The notes under the pieces: generated by a model
The model's input: the letters and a program-made list of their open reading frames with translations, nothing else
The model's database searches: none
Told to the model about the DNA's origin: nothing
Made by a program: the position numbers and the translations under genes
Assembly (NCBI GenBank): GCA_963844405.1
Contig: CAWJNZ010000004.1
Location: forward strand, 868,001-932,000
Direction: 5' to 3'
From: DASSUW01 sp963844405
Lineage (GTDB): Bacteria > Actinomycetota > Thermoleophilia > Solirubrobacterales > Solirubrobacteraceae
Length of the DNA stretch: 64,000 bases
Shown: positions 1 to 8,030 of the stretch, piece after piece
Position numbering within the stretch: position 1 is the stretch's first letter
Layout: the number at the start of each line of letters is the position of its first letter

Positions 1-218
1 TCAGGGATCGACTCGCCGCGCACGGCGGTCGGCGTGACGAGCTTCTCGTCCGGCACCTCACTCGTGTCGGCGAGATCGACGACCACGCCGTCGAGCGCCT
101 GGCGGCCGAACGGCACGCGCACGATCGAGCCGACGTCCAGCGGCTCGGCGGGCAGCCGGTAGTCGAACGGTCCGGACAGGCGGCGGGTGGTGGTGAGCGG
201 CTCGACGCGGGCGATCAC
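1..218 (-). CDS. priA: Primosomal protein N' (PriA helicase), N-terminal fragment
   Basis: Only the first 72 codons are inside the window; the gene runs off the left edge. Read from a GTG at 218 the protein begins VIARVEPLTTTRRLSG and continues with FDYRLPAEPLDVGSIVRVPFG, the DNA-binding fold that opens PriA: an FDY(R/L)(V/L)P motif followed by a VRVPFGRR-like turn and a GVVVDL strand. PriA reloads the replisome at stalled forks. The helicase and zinc-binding parts are not visible, so the call rests on this N-terminal motif alone. No stop interrupts the frame up to position 1. Upstream lie about 60 unremarkable bases and then the tandem repeats behind the MarR gene. Confidence 0.75.
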   Translation of the reverse strand, partial: MIARVEPLTTTRRLSGPFDYRLPAEPLDVGSIVRVPFGRQALDGVVVDLADTSEVPDEKLVTPTAVRGESIP

Positions 219-278
219 GGGCGGCGTTGACGATAGGCGCCGGCCCGGCAGCGCTCACCCCTGCGGGGCCCCACCCCG

Positions 279-344
279 ACTCGTCCGGCAGCCCAGCCCT
301 ACTCGTCCGGCAGCCCAGCCCTACTCGTCCGGCAGCCCTAGCTG
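279..344. repeat. Three 22-bp tandem repeats at the 3' end of the MarR gene
   Basis: The unit ACTCGTCCGGCAGCCCAGCC plus CT occurs at 279-300 and 301-322, with a diverged third copy at 323-344. The third copy is the coding 3' end of the MarR gene (codons GLPDE); the stop (CTA on the plus strand, 321-323) sits at the junction of the last two copies. The two outer copies therefore repeat the end of the gene after its stop codon. Confidence 0.85.
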
Positions 345-812
345 GAGCTTTCGCAGCAGGTCGGCGAGCCGCCGCTGCTCGGCCTCGCTCAGACCGCCCA
401 GGATCCGCCGCTCGTTGTCGAGGTGCGCGGGCGTCAACGCGTCGATCAGCCGCCGGCCCGTGGGCGTGAGGCTGATCAATGTCCCGCGCCGGTCGGCCGG
501 ATCGGGCCCGCGGGCGATCAGCCCCGCCTGCTCGAGCTTGTCGAGCCGCTTGGTCGTGCCGCTCGACGTGAGCATCGAGGCGTTGGTGAGGTCGGTCGGA
601 CGCAGCGTCCCGCCCGAGCGGCGCAGCGTGGCCAGCACGTCGTGCCAGCCCGGCTCGAGCCCGTGGTCGCGGTAGACCGGCTCCAGCCGCGCCTCGACCT
701 CACGCGCGAGCCGCGAGAGGCGGCCGACGATCCCGATCGGCGACGAGTCGAGCTCGGGCCGCTCGCGCTGCCACTGCTCGATGATCAGGTCGACGCCGTC
801 GCGCTCGCCCAC
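321..812 (-). CDS. MarR-family transcriptional regulator
   Basis: The 163-aa protein has the MarR winged-helix layout: an N-terminal dimerisation helix (about 25-55), a DNA-binding core (about 60-115) containing TDLTNASMLTSSGTTKRLDKLEQAGLI as recognition region, the wing DPADRRGTLISLTPTGRRLID, and a C-terminal helix. The DxRG(T/R) wing is typical of MarR proteins. The start is a GTG at 812. It follows no gene closely; the 78 bp upstream contain a perfect 12-bp palindrome (842-853), a plausible autoregulatory site. Its ligand and targets cannot be read from sequence. The neighbouring hydrolase pair (891-2476), transcribed in the same direction just upstream, might be regulated by it. Confidence 0.88.
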   Translation of the reverse strand: MGERDGVDLIIEQWQRERPELDSSPIGIVGRLSRLAREVEARLEPVYRDHGLEPGWHDVLATLRRSGGTLRPTDLTNASMLTSSGTTKRLDKLEQAGLIARGPDPADRRGTLISLTPTGRRLIDALTPAHLDNERRILGGLSEAEQRRLADLLRKLQLGLPDE

Positions 813-841
813 GCGCAGTAGCCTACCTTCCCAAGAACTTG

Positions 842-853
842 CTTCCTAGGAAG
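842..853. promoter_or_regulatory. Candidate MarR operator (perfect 12-bp palindrome)
   Basis: CTTCCTAGGAAG is a perfect palindrome 30 bp upstream of the MarR start codon, inside a locally AT-richer stretch (835-880). MarR proteins usually bind such dyads overlapping their own promoter. Direct evidence is the symmetry and the place only. Confidence 0.4.
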
Positions 854-890
854 ATATGTACTAGGATGCAATCCATGCTCAACTCTCTCT

Positions 891-1682
891 TCAGCCGCCG
901 CCCCCGTACCGTGCGCCCGCAGCCGCGGATCCGCTGGTACTGAGCTCGACCGGCTCGCCGATCGGCAGCCACCGCACCGGGACGTCGGGCGCCGCCGCGA
1001 GCTCCCGCTCGATCGCCGCCCGGCCCTCGCGGAAGTGCGACCACCCCTCGTAGTGGATCGGGATGACGGTGCGGGGCCGGAGCAGCCGGCACAGCTCGAT
1101 CGCCTCGCGCGCGGTCAGCGTGTACCGCAGCGGTCCCGTGACGTGGAAGCGCACGCCGCCGAGGTGCACGATCGCCGTGTCGACCTGGAGCCGCTGCGCG
1201 ACCGAGCGCACGCCGTCGTAGAGGACGGTGTCGCCCGAGATCCAGACCGTCCGCCCGTCGTAGCGCAGCGCGAAGCCGATCACCTCGCCGAACACGGGCT
1301 TCAGCAGCGGCGGGCCGTGGCGGCACGGCGTGGCGACGATCTCGAGCGACCCCAGCCGCGTCGTCTCCCACGGCGCCAGGCCGCGCGCGCCGCCGCCGAG
1401 CCGCTTGGCGCCGGGCACCGTCGTGACGACCACGCCCGCCGAGGGCAGCAGCGCCCGACCGGCGCGATCGAGGTTGTCGGCGTGGTGGTCGTGGCTGAGC
1501 AGCACGGCGTCGATCTCGCCGAGGTCGGCCGCCGGCAGCGCGGGACCCGCGACCTTGCGCGAGAACGACCCCCAGCCGAACGAGTACGTCCGGCCGGGGG
1601 CGTCGAAGGTCGGGTCCGTCAGCAGCCGCAGGCCGCCGATCTCGATCAGCGCCGTCGGCCCGCCGACGTGCGTGATCCTCAC
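891..1682 (-). CDS. Metallo-beta-lactamase-fold hydrolase (UlaG/YtnP-like)
   Basis: 263 aa read from a GTG at 1682. The fold's metal motifs are visible: LLTDPTFD near the N-terminus (MRITHVGGPTALIEIGG start), the HxHxxD-like SHDHHADNLD around residue 75, a later RHGPP, GDTV (VWISGDTVLYDG) and PIHYEGWSHF near the C-terminus. This arrangement is that of the UlaG-like branch, which includes lactonases and phosphodiesterases; the substrate is unknown. The start codon overlaps the stop of the upstream alpha/beta-hydrolase gene by 4 nt (GTGA), so the two are translationally coupled. Confidence 0.85.
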   Translation of the reverse strand: MRITHVGGPTALIEIGGLRLLTDPTFDAPGRTYSFGWGSFSRKVAGPALPAADLGEIDAVLLSHDHHADNLDRAGRALLPSAGVVVTTVPGAKRLGGGARGLAPWETTRLGSLEIVATPCRHGPPLLKPVFGEVIGFALRYDGRTVWISGDTVLYDGVRSVAQRLQVDTAIVHLGGVRFHVTGPLRYTLTAREAIELCRLLRPRTVIPIHYEGWSHFREGRAAIERELAAAPDVPVRWLPIGEPVELSTSGSAAAGARYGGGG

Positions 1683-2476
1683 ACGCGCTGCCCGGCGTGC
1701 CGCACGGCCCAGTCGAGCGCGTGGTCGGCGACCTTCTCCCAGCCCGGCCAGGCGGGCAGCAGGTGCGGGCCGTCGAACTCGACGACCTCGGTGACCACCT
1801 CGTCGTTCCAGTGCTTGGCGTTGGAGCGCTGGATCGAGGGCGGCATCAGGTTGTCGGTGCTGCCGGCGACGAAGAGCAGCGGGGCGCGCTCGGTGTTGCC
1901 GTAGTCGACCCAGTTGTCGTCCTTGCCCGGGTGGATGTTGGCCAGCGCGCTGCCCCAGAAGATCTCGCCGGAGGCGGGGATGTGGTACCGCTCGTACAGC
2001 CGCCGCGCCTCGTCCTCCGGGAACCCGTTGGTGAACGCGTAGTTCCACTGCTCGAAGGTGAAGCCGACGGCCCGGTGGCGGTTCGCCGGGTTCCTGAGCA
2101 CCGGGAACGTGGCCCTGATCTGCGAGAGCGGCACGCGCTTGACGCCCTCGGTCGGCGCCGAGTTGATCGCCACCCCCGCCGCGCCGAACCCGTGGTCGAG
2201 CAGGATCTGCGTGAACACGCCGCCGGCCGAGTGGCCGATCAGGATCGGCGGCGACTCGAGCTCGCGGACGGTCGACTCGAGGTGCTCGATGATCTGCGGC
2301 ACGGTCACCGCCTCGATCGGCGACGGGTCGGCGTTGAGCGCCTCGACCTCGACCTCGAAGCCGGGGTACGCGGGCGCGATCACCCGGTGGCCCGCCGCCT
2401 CGTAGCGCTCGATCCAGTGCTCCCAGCTCCGCGGCGTCACCCAGAAGCCGTGGATGAGGACGATGGTCTCCGGCAT
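1679..2476 (-). CDS. Alpha/beta-hydrolase
   Basis: 265 aa starting MPETIVLIHGFWVTPRSWEHW: the HGFW oxyanion loop is followed by the nucleophile elbow GHSAGG (about residue 95), a DNLMPP acid region and a C-terminal FDGPHLLPAWPGW that supplies the catalytic histidine. The Ser-His-Asp triad is complete. The ATG at 2476 was preferred over one at 2491 because GGGAGGG lies 6 nt before it and because the divergent-region palindrome would otherwise abut the start. The gene is coupled to the metallo-hydrolase downstream and divergent from the HxlR regulator, which probably controls it. Substrate unknown. Confidence 0.86.
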   Translation of the reverse strand: MPETIVLIHGFWVTPRSWEHWIERYEAAGHRVIAPAYPGFEVEVEALNADPSPIEAVTVPQIIEHLESTVRELESPPILIGHSAGGVFTQILLDHGFGAAGVAINSAPTEGVKRVPLSQIRATFPVLRNPANRHRAVGFTFEQWNYAFTNGFPEDEARRLYERYHIPASGEIFWGSALANIHPGKDDNWVDYGNTERAPLLFVAGSTDNLMPPSIQRSNAKHWNDEVVTEVVEFDGPHLLPAWPGWEKVADHALDWAVRHAGQRV

Positions 2477-2493
2477 GCGGCCCTCCCGCATTA

Positions 2494-2510
2494 GGTTTGG
2501 ATATCAAACC
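2494..2510. promoter_or_regulatory. Candidate HxlR operator between divergent genes
   Basis: GGTTTG-GATAT-CAAACC is a dyad of 6-bp arms located in the 54-bp gap between the alpha/beta-hydrolase (minus) and the HxlR-type regulator (plus). It would overlap the promoters of both. The site is inferred from symmetry and divergent layout. Confidence 0.5.
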
Positions 2511-2530
2511 GACCGGGGAGAAGCTACCAA

Positions 2531-2971
2531 ATGCCGCGGGTCTGCTCGATCACCGATGCCCTGGCGCTGGTAGGCGAGCGCTACTCGCTGCTGATCGCGC
2601 GCGAGATCCGCTACGGCCGCACCCGCTTCAACCAGCTCCTGGACGGGACCGGAGCGCCGCGCGACGTGCTCGCGCGCCGGCTTCGCGAGCTCGAGGAGGC
2701 GGGCATCGTCGAGCGACGTCTCTACTGCGAGCGCCCGCCGCGGTACGAGTACCTGCTGACCGATGCCGGCAACGAGCTGCACCCGGTCCTGCTCCAGCTC
2801 AAGGAATGGGGCGACCGCCACCTCAACCCCGGCGCCGAGCCCGTGATCTTCGAGCACGAGTGCGGCGCCGAGTTCCACGCGCGGACGGTGTGCGCGGCCT
2901 GCGGCGAGCCGGTCGGCGAGGGCGACCTGCGGGTCTGCGGCGGCACCCATCCCGTCGAGGCCACGCTGTAG
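2531..2971 (+). CDS. HxlR-family transcriptional regulator
   Basis: 146 aa. The N-terminal part MPRVCSITDALALVGERYSLLIAREI is the standard HxlR opening (C-x5-A-L-x-LVG-x-RW-like, here ERYSLLIAREI), followed by FNQLL...DVLARRLRELEEAGIVERRLYCERPPRYEYLLTDAG, the winged-helix with the P-x-R-x-EY-x-LT signature. The C-terminus adds a small cysteine-rich tail with CGAEFHARTVCAACGEPVG, possibly a zinc site; HxlR proteins are often thiol or aldehyde sensors, so this may matter. Divergent from the hydrolase pair. Confidence 0.9.
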   Translation: MPRVCSITDALALVGERYSLLIAREIRYGRTRFNQLLDGTGAPRDVLARRLRELEEAGIVERRLYCERPPRYEYLLTDAGNELHPVLLQLKEWGDRHLNPGAEPVIFEHECGAEFHARTVCAACGEPVGEGDLRVCGGTHPVEATL

Positions 2972-2982
2972 CCTCGCGCGGC

Positions 2983-3786
2983 GTGGAGGGGATCGTCCTC
3001 GGCGACAACCTGCCGCTCCTGCGCGAGCTCGAGGCGGGATCGGTGCAGATGGTCTACGCCGACCCGCCCTTCAACACCGGCCGCACGCAGGAGCGCCGCA
3101 CGCTGGCCACGGTCGCCTCCGAGAACGGCGACCGCACCGGCTTCGGCGGGCGCCGCTACGCGACGACGCTGCTCAAGCAGTCCTCCTACGCGGACGCGTT
3201 CGACGACTACCTCGCCTTCCTCGAGCCGCGCCTGCGCGAGCTGCGGCGCGTGCTGAGCCCCGAGGGCACGCTCTACCTGCACCTCGACTACCGCGAGGCG
3301 CACTACGCCAAGCTGCTGCTCGACGAGGTGTTCGGCCGCGAGTGCTTCCTCAACGAGCTGATCTGGGCCTACGACTACGGCGCCAAGCCACGCCGCCGCT
3401 GGCCGCAGAAGCACGACACGATCCTCGTCTACGTGCGCGACCCGCAGCGCTACTGGTTCGACGCCGAGGCGGTCGACCGCGAGCCGTACATGGCGCCGGG
3501 CCTCGTCACCCCCGAGAAGCGCGAGCGCGGCAAGCGCCCCACGTCGGTGATGTGGCACACGATCGTCTCCCCCACCGGCCGCGAGAAGACCGGCTACCCG
3601 ACGCAGAAGCCCGAGGCCCTGATCCGCCGCTTCGTGCAGGCCTCCTCACGCCCCGGCGACCTGTGCCTGGATCCCTTCGCCGGCTCAGGCACGCTCGGCG
3701 CCGTGGCCGCGAAGCTCGGCCGCCGCTACCTGCTGATCGACGCGAGCGAGGACGCCGTCGGCGTCATGCGGGCGCGCCTTGCCTGA
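2983..3786 (+). CDS. Orphan DNA methyltransferase (DPPF / FAGSGT, N6-adenine or N4-cytosine type)
   Basis: 267 aa from a GTG at 2983, 11 nt after the HxlR stop. Motif IV DPPFNTGR is at about residue 21 and motif I DPFAGSGTLGA near residue 230, i.e. catalytic motif before the SAM-binding motif, the permuted order of beta-class amino-methyltransferases. A GYPTQKPEALIRRF stretch (motif X) precedes motif I. No restriction endonuclease or target-recognition partner is nearby, so it acts alone or has a regulatory role. The frame overlaps galK by 8 nt, so the two are co-transcribed, an odd pairing. Confidence 0.88.
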   Translation: MEGIVLGDNLPLLRELEAGSVQMVYADPPFNTGRTQERRTLATVASENGDRTGFGGRRYATTLLKQSSYADAFDDYLAFLEPRLRELRRVLSPEGTLYLHLDYREAHYAKLLLDEVFGRECFLNELIWAYDYGAKPRRRWPQKHDTILVYVRDPQRYWFDAEAVDREPYMAPGLVTPEKRERGKRPTSVMWHTIVSPTGREKTGYPTQKPEALIRRFVQASSRPGDLCLDPFAGSGTLGAVAAKLGRRYLLIDASEDAVGVMRARLA

Positions 3787-4786
3787 GACGGTCCGCGCGC
3801 ACGGCCCCGGCCGCGTGAACCTGATCGGCGAGCACACCGACTACAACGGCGGGCTCGCGCTGCCGTTCGCGATCGAGCGCGGGGTCACGGTGACCGCCGA
3901 GCCGCTCGACGGCGACCGGATCGAGGCGCTGGCGCTCGGCGAGCGGGACGAGTTCCCGGTGTCGGCGCCGGAGCCCGCCACCGGCTGGCGCGCCTTCGTC
4001 CGCGGCACGGTCGCGGAGCTGCAGGCCGCCGGCCACGAGGTTCGTCCCGCGCGGCTGACGATCGAGAGCGACCTCGAGCAGGGCGCAGGACTCTCGTCGT
4101 CGGCCGCTCTGGAGACCGCCCTGTGCCTGGCGCTGCTCGGCGAGGAACCCGCCGACCGGATCGAGCTCGCCAAGCTCTGCTCGCGGGTCGAGAACGACTG
4201 GGTCGGCGCCGAGACCGGGCTGCTCGACCAGCTCGCCTCGCTGTGCGGCCAGCCCGGGCACGCCGTGCGGATCGACTTCGCGACCCTGGAGCTCGATCCC
4301 GTGCCGCTCGACCTGCAGGGCTGGCGCCTCGTCACGCTCGACTCCGGCGCGAGCCACTCGCACGCGGGCTCCGGCTACAACGAGCGCCGCCGCGAGACCC
4401 GCGAGGCCTGCAGGCTGCTCGGCGTCGCCACGCTGCGCGAGGCGACCGACGTCGAGGGCCTGCCCGAGCCGCTGCGCTCCCGCGCCCGGCACGTGGTGGC
4501 CGAGAACCGGCGGGTCGACGCGATGGTCGCCGCCCTCCGCGCCGGCGAGCTCGAGACGGTCGCGCGCCTGCTCGACGAGGGGCACGCCAGCCTGCGCGAC
4601 GACTACGCCGCCTCGGTCCCCGAGGTCGAGCGCACGGTCGAGCGGCTCAAGGCGGCGGGGGCGGCCGGCGCGCGGATGGTCGGCGGCGGCTTCGGGGGCG
4701 CGGTGCTCGCGCTGCTACCGCCCGGCGTCGCCCTGCCCGCCGGGGCGCTCGCGGTCGCGCCGGGTGCCCCGGCTGCTCTCGTGTGA
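3779..4786 (+). CDS. galK: Galactokinase
   Basis: 335 aa from a TTG at 3779 that overlaps the methyltransferase stop by 8 nt. GHMP-kinase motifs are clear: GPGRVNLIGEHTDYNGG (signature, residues 9-25), GAGLSSSAALE (ATP-binding loop, about 103-113), VGAETGLLDQLAS, and MVGGGFGGAVLAL (motif 3). It phosphorylates galactose at O1 in the Leloir pathway. No galT, galE or galM is adjacent, but a sodium:solute symporter gene converges from the other side and could supply sugar. Shorter than the usual 380-390 aa, mainly in the linker regions. Confidence 0.88.
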   Translation: MPETVRAHGPGRVNLIGEHTDYNGGLALPFAIERGVTVTAEPLDGDRIEALALGERDEFPVSAPEPATGWRAFVRGTVAELQAAGHEVRPARLTIESDLEQGAGLSSSAALETALCLALLGEEPADRIELAKLCSRVENDWVGAETGLLDQLASLCGQPGHAVRIDFATLELDPVPLDLQGWRLVTLDSGASHSHAGSGYNERRRETREACRLLGVATLREATDVEGLPEPLRSRARHVVAENRRVDAMVAALRAGELETVARLLDEGHASLRDDYAASVPEVERTVERLKAAGAAGARMVGGGFGGAVLALLPPGVALPAGALAVAPGAPAALV

Positions 4787-5086
4787 GGCCAGTGCGGCGG
4801 CGTCGACGCCGCGCGGTGCCCCGCGCTCGGGGTACTCGTCGCCCTCGACCAGCTCGTCGCCCAGCGGCCGCGTCAGCGCCCACACGAGCATGAGGATCCC
4901 GAAGACGAGCATCCCCAGGCCGGCCCACAGGTTGATGTTCACGCCGGCGGCCTTGTCGATCTCCTCCTGGCTGTCGAACAGCCCGAGCACGGTCAGCAGC
5001 AGGCCGTAGACGACGAACAGGCCGCCGATGATGCGGCGCAGGTCGAAGAGGTTGGCGGCGCGGCGTGTGGAGGGGGTGTCGGACAT
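4715..5086 (-). CDS. Small membrane protein associated with the symporter
   Basis: 123 aa. Two transmembrane segments are evident, RRIIGGLFVVYGLLLTVLGLF (about 17-37) and LWAGLGMLVFGILMLVWAL (about 53-71), followed by a charged tail. It starts 3 nt after the stop of the sodium:solute symporter and is clearly its operon partner; small two-helix proteins of this kind commonly accompany SSS transporters. The last 24 codons lie antisense to the end of galK, and this Arg-rich tail may be an accidental read-through rather than selected sequence. Confidence 0.7.
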   Translation of the reverse strand: MSDTPSTRRAANLFDLRRIIGGLFVVYGLLLTVLGLFDSQEEIDKAAGVNINLWAGLGMLVFGILMLVWALTRPLGDELVEGDEYPERGAPRGVDAAALASHESSRGTRRDRERPGGQGDAGR

Positions 5087-5089
5087 CGG

Positions 5090-6745
5090 CTACCAGAAGA
5101 TGACGGTCAGGATGGCGGCGCCCGCGAGCGTCGTGAACCCGAGCAGCTTGGGCGATTCCCACCACTTGTGGACCCGGCGGGCGGCGTACTCGTCCTCGTT
5201 GGCCATGCCGTAGACGAGGCCCTGAAGCTCGCTGACGGGCTTCGAGGTGGTCATCAGCGTCACGACGACGGCGGTGATCGAGACGGCGACGAAGGCGAGG
5301 CCGGCGCCCCACATCGACTCGTCGAGGTCGGAGCCGAACGAGAACCAGCCGACCTTGTAGCCGATCCACGTCACGCCGGCCACCAGCGTGCCGGCCACGA
5401 GCCCCCAGAACCCCGCCCACGGCGTCATCCGCTTCCAGAACATGCCGATGATGAAGACGGCGAACAGCGGCGCGTTGAAGATCGAGAACAGCGCCTGGAC
5501 GTAGTTCATGAGGTTGTCGTACGTGGACGCGATGAGCGCTGTCCCCATCGCCACCACGAGACCGGCGATCGTCGCGAGCCGGCCGAAGCGCACGTACCAC
5601 TCGTCCGACTCGCCCGACCGCACGTACGGCTCCATGATGTCCGTGGTGACCACGGTGTTGAAGGCCGACACGTTGGCCGCCACGCCGGCCATGAACGACG
5701 CCATCAGGCCCGTGATGGCGAGCCCGAGCATGCCGTTCGGCAGGTACTCGTTCATCAGCAGCGGCAGCGCGTTGTTGTACGCGAGGTTCGGGTCGTCGGC
5801 GCTGCCCAGGTTCGGGATAACGACCAGCGCGATCATGCCCGGCACGATCATGATGAAGGGCAGCACGAGCTTCGGGAACGCGCCGATCAGCGGCGTGCGC
5901 TGGGCGGCCGAGAGGTCCTTGGCCGACAGCGCGCGCTGGACCTCGGCGAAGTTCGTCGTCCAGTAGCCGAAGGAGAGCACGAAGCCGAGGCCGAAGACAA
6001 GCCCGATCCAGCTCGATCCGATCGGGTTCGTCACGTTGCCAGGGCTCGTGCCCTCGAGGGCGTGCAGCCCGGCCTCGCCGAGGTTGCTCTCCTTGATCCC
6101 GTCGGTCAGGCCGCTCCAGCCGCCGACGTCGACGAGGCCGACGATCACGATCGGCAGCAGCGCCGCGACGATCACGAAGAACTGCAGCACCTCGTTGTAG
6201 ATCGCCGACGAGAGGCCGCCGAGGCTGATGTAGACCATCACGATCACGCCTGCCACGACGATGCCGACCAGCAGCGGCCAGCCGAGCAGCAGGTCGAGCA
6301 CGAGCGCCAGCGCGTACAGGTTCACGCCGGCGATCAGGACGGTCGCGACCGCGAAGGTGATCGAGTTGAACTTGTGCGCCGGGTCGTTGAACCGCAGGCG
6401 CAGGTACTCGGGGACCGAGCGGATCTTCGAGCCGTAGTAGAACGGCATCATCACGAGGCCGAGGAAGACCATCGCCGGGATCGCGCCGATCCAGTAGTAG
6501 TTGACCGTCGCGACGCCGTACTGGGCGCCGTTGGCCGACATCCCGATCACCTCGAGCGCGCCGAGGTTGGCCGAGATGAAGGCCAGGCCGGTGATCCACG
6601 CCGGCAGCGAGCGGCCGGACAGGAAGTAGTCGAGGCTCGAGCGGATGTAGCGCTTGGCCACGAACCCCACGCCGAGGACGACGAGGAAGTACGTCGCCAG
6701 GATCGCGTAGTCGACGAAGTCGGTGTCGAGCCGGAGGTCTTGCAT
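5090..6745 (-). CDS. Sodium:solute symporter family transporter
   Basis: 551 aa with about 13-14 hydrophobic segments. The opening DYAILATYFLVVLGVGFVAKRY and SLDYFLSGRSLPAW, then SANLGALEVIGMSANGAQYG and GVNLYALALVLDLLLGW, match the SSS fold, of the SglT/sodium-glucose type. Substrate cannot be read directly; a sugar is a reasonable guess because galK lies immediately beyond it. The start ATG at 6745 lies inside one arm of a 9-bp inverted repeat (6743-6778), so translation may be structure-controlled. Confidence 0.9.
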   Translation of the reverse strand: MQDLRLDTDFVDYAILATYFLVVLGVGFVAKRYIRSSLDYFLSGRSLPAWITGLAFISANLGALEVIGMSANGAQYGVATVNYYWIGAIPAMVFLGLVMMPFYYGSKIRSVPEYLRLRFNDPAHKFNSITFAVATVLIAGVNLYALALVLDLLLGWPLLVGIVVAGVIVMVYISLGGLSSAIYNEVLQFFVIVAALLPIVIVGLVDVGGWSGLTDGIKESNLGEAGLHALEGTSPGNVTNPIGSSWIGLVFGLGFVLSFGYWTTNFAEVQRALSAKDLSAAQRTPLIGAFPKLVLPFIMIVPGMIALVVIPNLGSADDPNLAYNNALPLLMNEYLPNGMLGLAITGLMASFMAGVAANVSAFNTVVTTDIMEPYVRSGESDEWYVRFGRLATIAGLVVAMGTALIASTYDNLMNYVQALFSIFNAPLFAVFIIGMFWKRMTPWAGFWGLVAGTLVAGVTWIGYKVGWFSFGSDLDESMWGAGLAFVAVSITAVVVTLMTTSKPVSELQGLVYGMANEDEYAARRVHKWWESPKLLGFTTLAGAAILTVIFW

Positions 6746-6778
6746 GGGGCGCCCGGGGATTACCCGGAACGCCCCATG
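6743..6778. promoter_or_regulatory. Hairpin containing the symporter start codon
   Basis: CATGGGGCG (6743-6751) and CGCCCCATG (6770-6778) are perfect 9-bp arms, with an inner CCGGG/CCCGG stem around GATTA. CAT at 6743-6745 is the start codon of the symporter on the minus strand. It may be an operator or an RNA hairpin that hides the start; it is also close enough to the metK stop to serve in termination. Confidence 0.5.
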
Positions 6779-6794
6779 AGCAAGCGAAGCCCGG

Positions 6795-8030
6795 TTAAGC
6801 GATCGTGCCCGCGGCGGCGCCGAGGCCCGCGGCCTCGCGCAGGACGTGCGCCTTGTCGGTCTTCTCCCACGTGAAGTCGTGGTCCTCGCGGCCGAAGTGG
6901 CCGTAGGCCGCCGTCTTCTGGTAGATCGGCCGGTGGAGCTTCAGGTACTGGCGGAACGCGCCCGGGCGCAGGTCGAAGTGCTCGCTGATGAGCTCGAGGA
7001 TCTGCGCGCGGCCGATCTGCTCGGTCCCGAACGTCTCGACCATCACCGACACCGGGTGCGCGACGCCGATCGCGTACGCGACCTGCACCTCGCAGCGGGC
7101 GGCCAGGCCGGCGGCGACGACGTTCTTGGCCACGTAGCGGGCCGCGTATGCCGCCGAGCGGTCGACCTTGCTCGGGTCCTTGCCGGAGAAGGCGCCGCCG
7201 CCGTGGCGGGCCATGCCGCCGTACGTGTCGACGATGATCTTGCGCCCGGTCAGGCCGGCGTCGCCCACCGGGCCGCCGATCACGAAGCGGCCGGTCGGGT
7301 TGACGAGGAAGTTCTTGCGCAACTTCTTGGCGTCGTAGAGGTCCTTCGGCAGGATCGGCTCGACGACGTGCTCCCAGAGGTCGTCCGGGATCAGCGTCTC
7401 GGCGCCCTCCTTGTGCTGCGTCGAGATCAGCAGCTTCTCGATCTCGACCGGCTTGCCGTCGCGGTAGCGCACCGACACCTGCGTCTTGCCGTCGGGGCGC
7501 AGGTAGGGCACGACCTCGGCCTTGCGCACGTCGGCCAGGCGGTGGGCCAGCTTGTGGGCGAGCGAGATCGGGAGCGGCATGAGCTCCTCGGTCTCGTTCG
7601 ACGCGTAGCCGAACATCATGCCCTGGTCGCCGGCGCCGGCGATGTCGAGCTCGTCGTCGTCGGACGCGTCGGTCCGCGCCTCGTACGCCTGATCGACGCC
7701 CTGGGCGATGTCCGGCGACTGCTTGTCGATCGCGTTGATGACCGCGCAGGAGTCGGCGCTGAAGCCGAGGTCGGCGTCCGTGTAGCCGATCTTGCGGATC
7801 GTCTCGCGCGCCACCTGCTGGATGTCGACGTAGGTGGTCGTCGAGATCTCGCCGGAGACCACGACGAGGCCGGTGTTCACCAGCGTCTCGCAGGCCACGC
7901 GGCCGGTCGGATCGTCGCGCAGGACGGCGTCCAGCACGCCGTCGGAGATCTGGTCGGCGATCTTGTCGGGGTGACCCTCCGTGACGGACTCGGAGGTGAA
8001 CAGGTACTCGTTGTCGTTGAGCTCGCTCAT
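6795..8030 (-). CDS. metK: S-adenosylmethionine synthetase
   Basis: 411 aa from ATG at 8030. All three MetK signatures are visible: GHPDKIADQISD near residue 21, GAGDQGMMFGYA around 130 and GGGAFSGKDPSKVDRSAAYAARY around 275. It makes SAM from methionine and ATP. The start overlaps the stop of the DUF3352 gene (ATGA), so it is translated as the last gene of cmk-der-DUF3352-metK. No SAM riboswitch is possible immediately upstream because that region is coding. Confidence 0.97.
   Translation of the reverse strand: MSELNDNEYLFTSESVTEGHPDKIADQISDGVLDAVLRDDPTGRVACETLVNTGLVVVSGEISTTTYVDIQQVARETIRKIGYTDADLGFSADSCAVINAIDKQSPDIAQGVDQAYEARTDASDDDELDIAGAGDQGMMFGYASNETEELMPLPISLAHKLAHRLADVRKAEVVPYLRPDGKTQVSVRYRDGKPVEIEKLLISTQHKEGAETLIPDDLWEHVVEPILPKDLYDAKKLRKNFLVNPTGRFVIGGPVGDAGLTGRKIIVDTYGGMARHGGGAFSGKDPSKVDRSAAYAARYVAKNVVAAGLAARCEVQVAYAIGVAHPVSVMVETFGTEQIGRAQILELISEHFDLRPGAFRQYLKLHRPIYQKTAAYGHFGREDHDFTWEKTDKAHVLREAAGLGAAAGTIA

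Noticed and set aside
5168..6874. Long plus-strand open frame (about 570 codons) opposite the symporter and metK end
   Set aside because: Composition is Arg/His/Asp-rich without domains and it is antisense to clearly conserved proteins; a GC-driven shadow, as are many similar long frames across the window.
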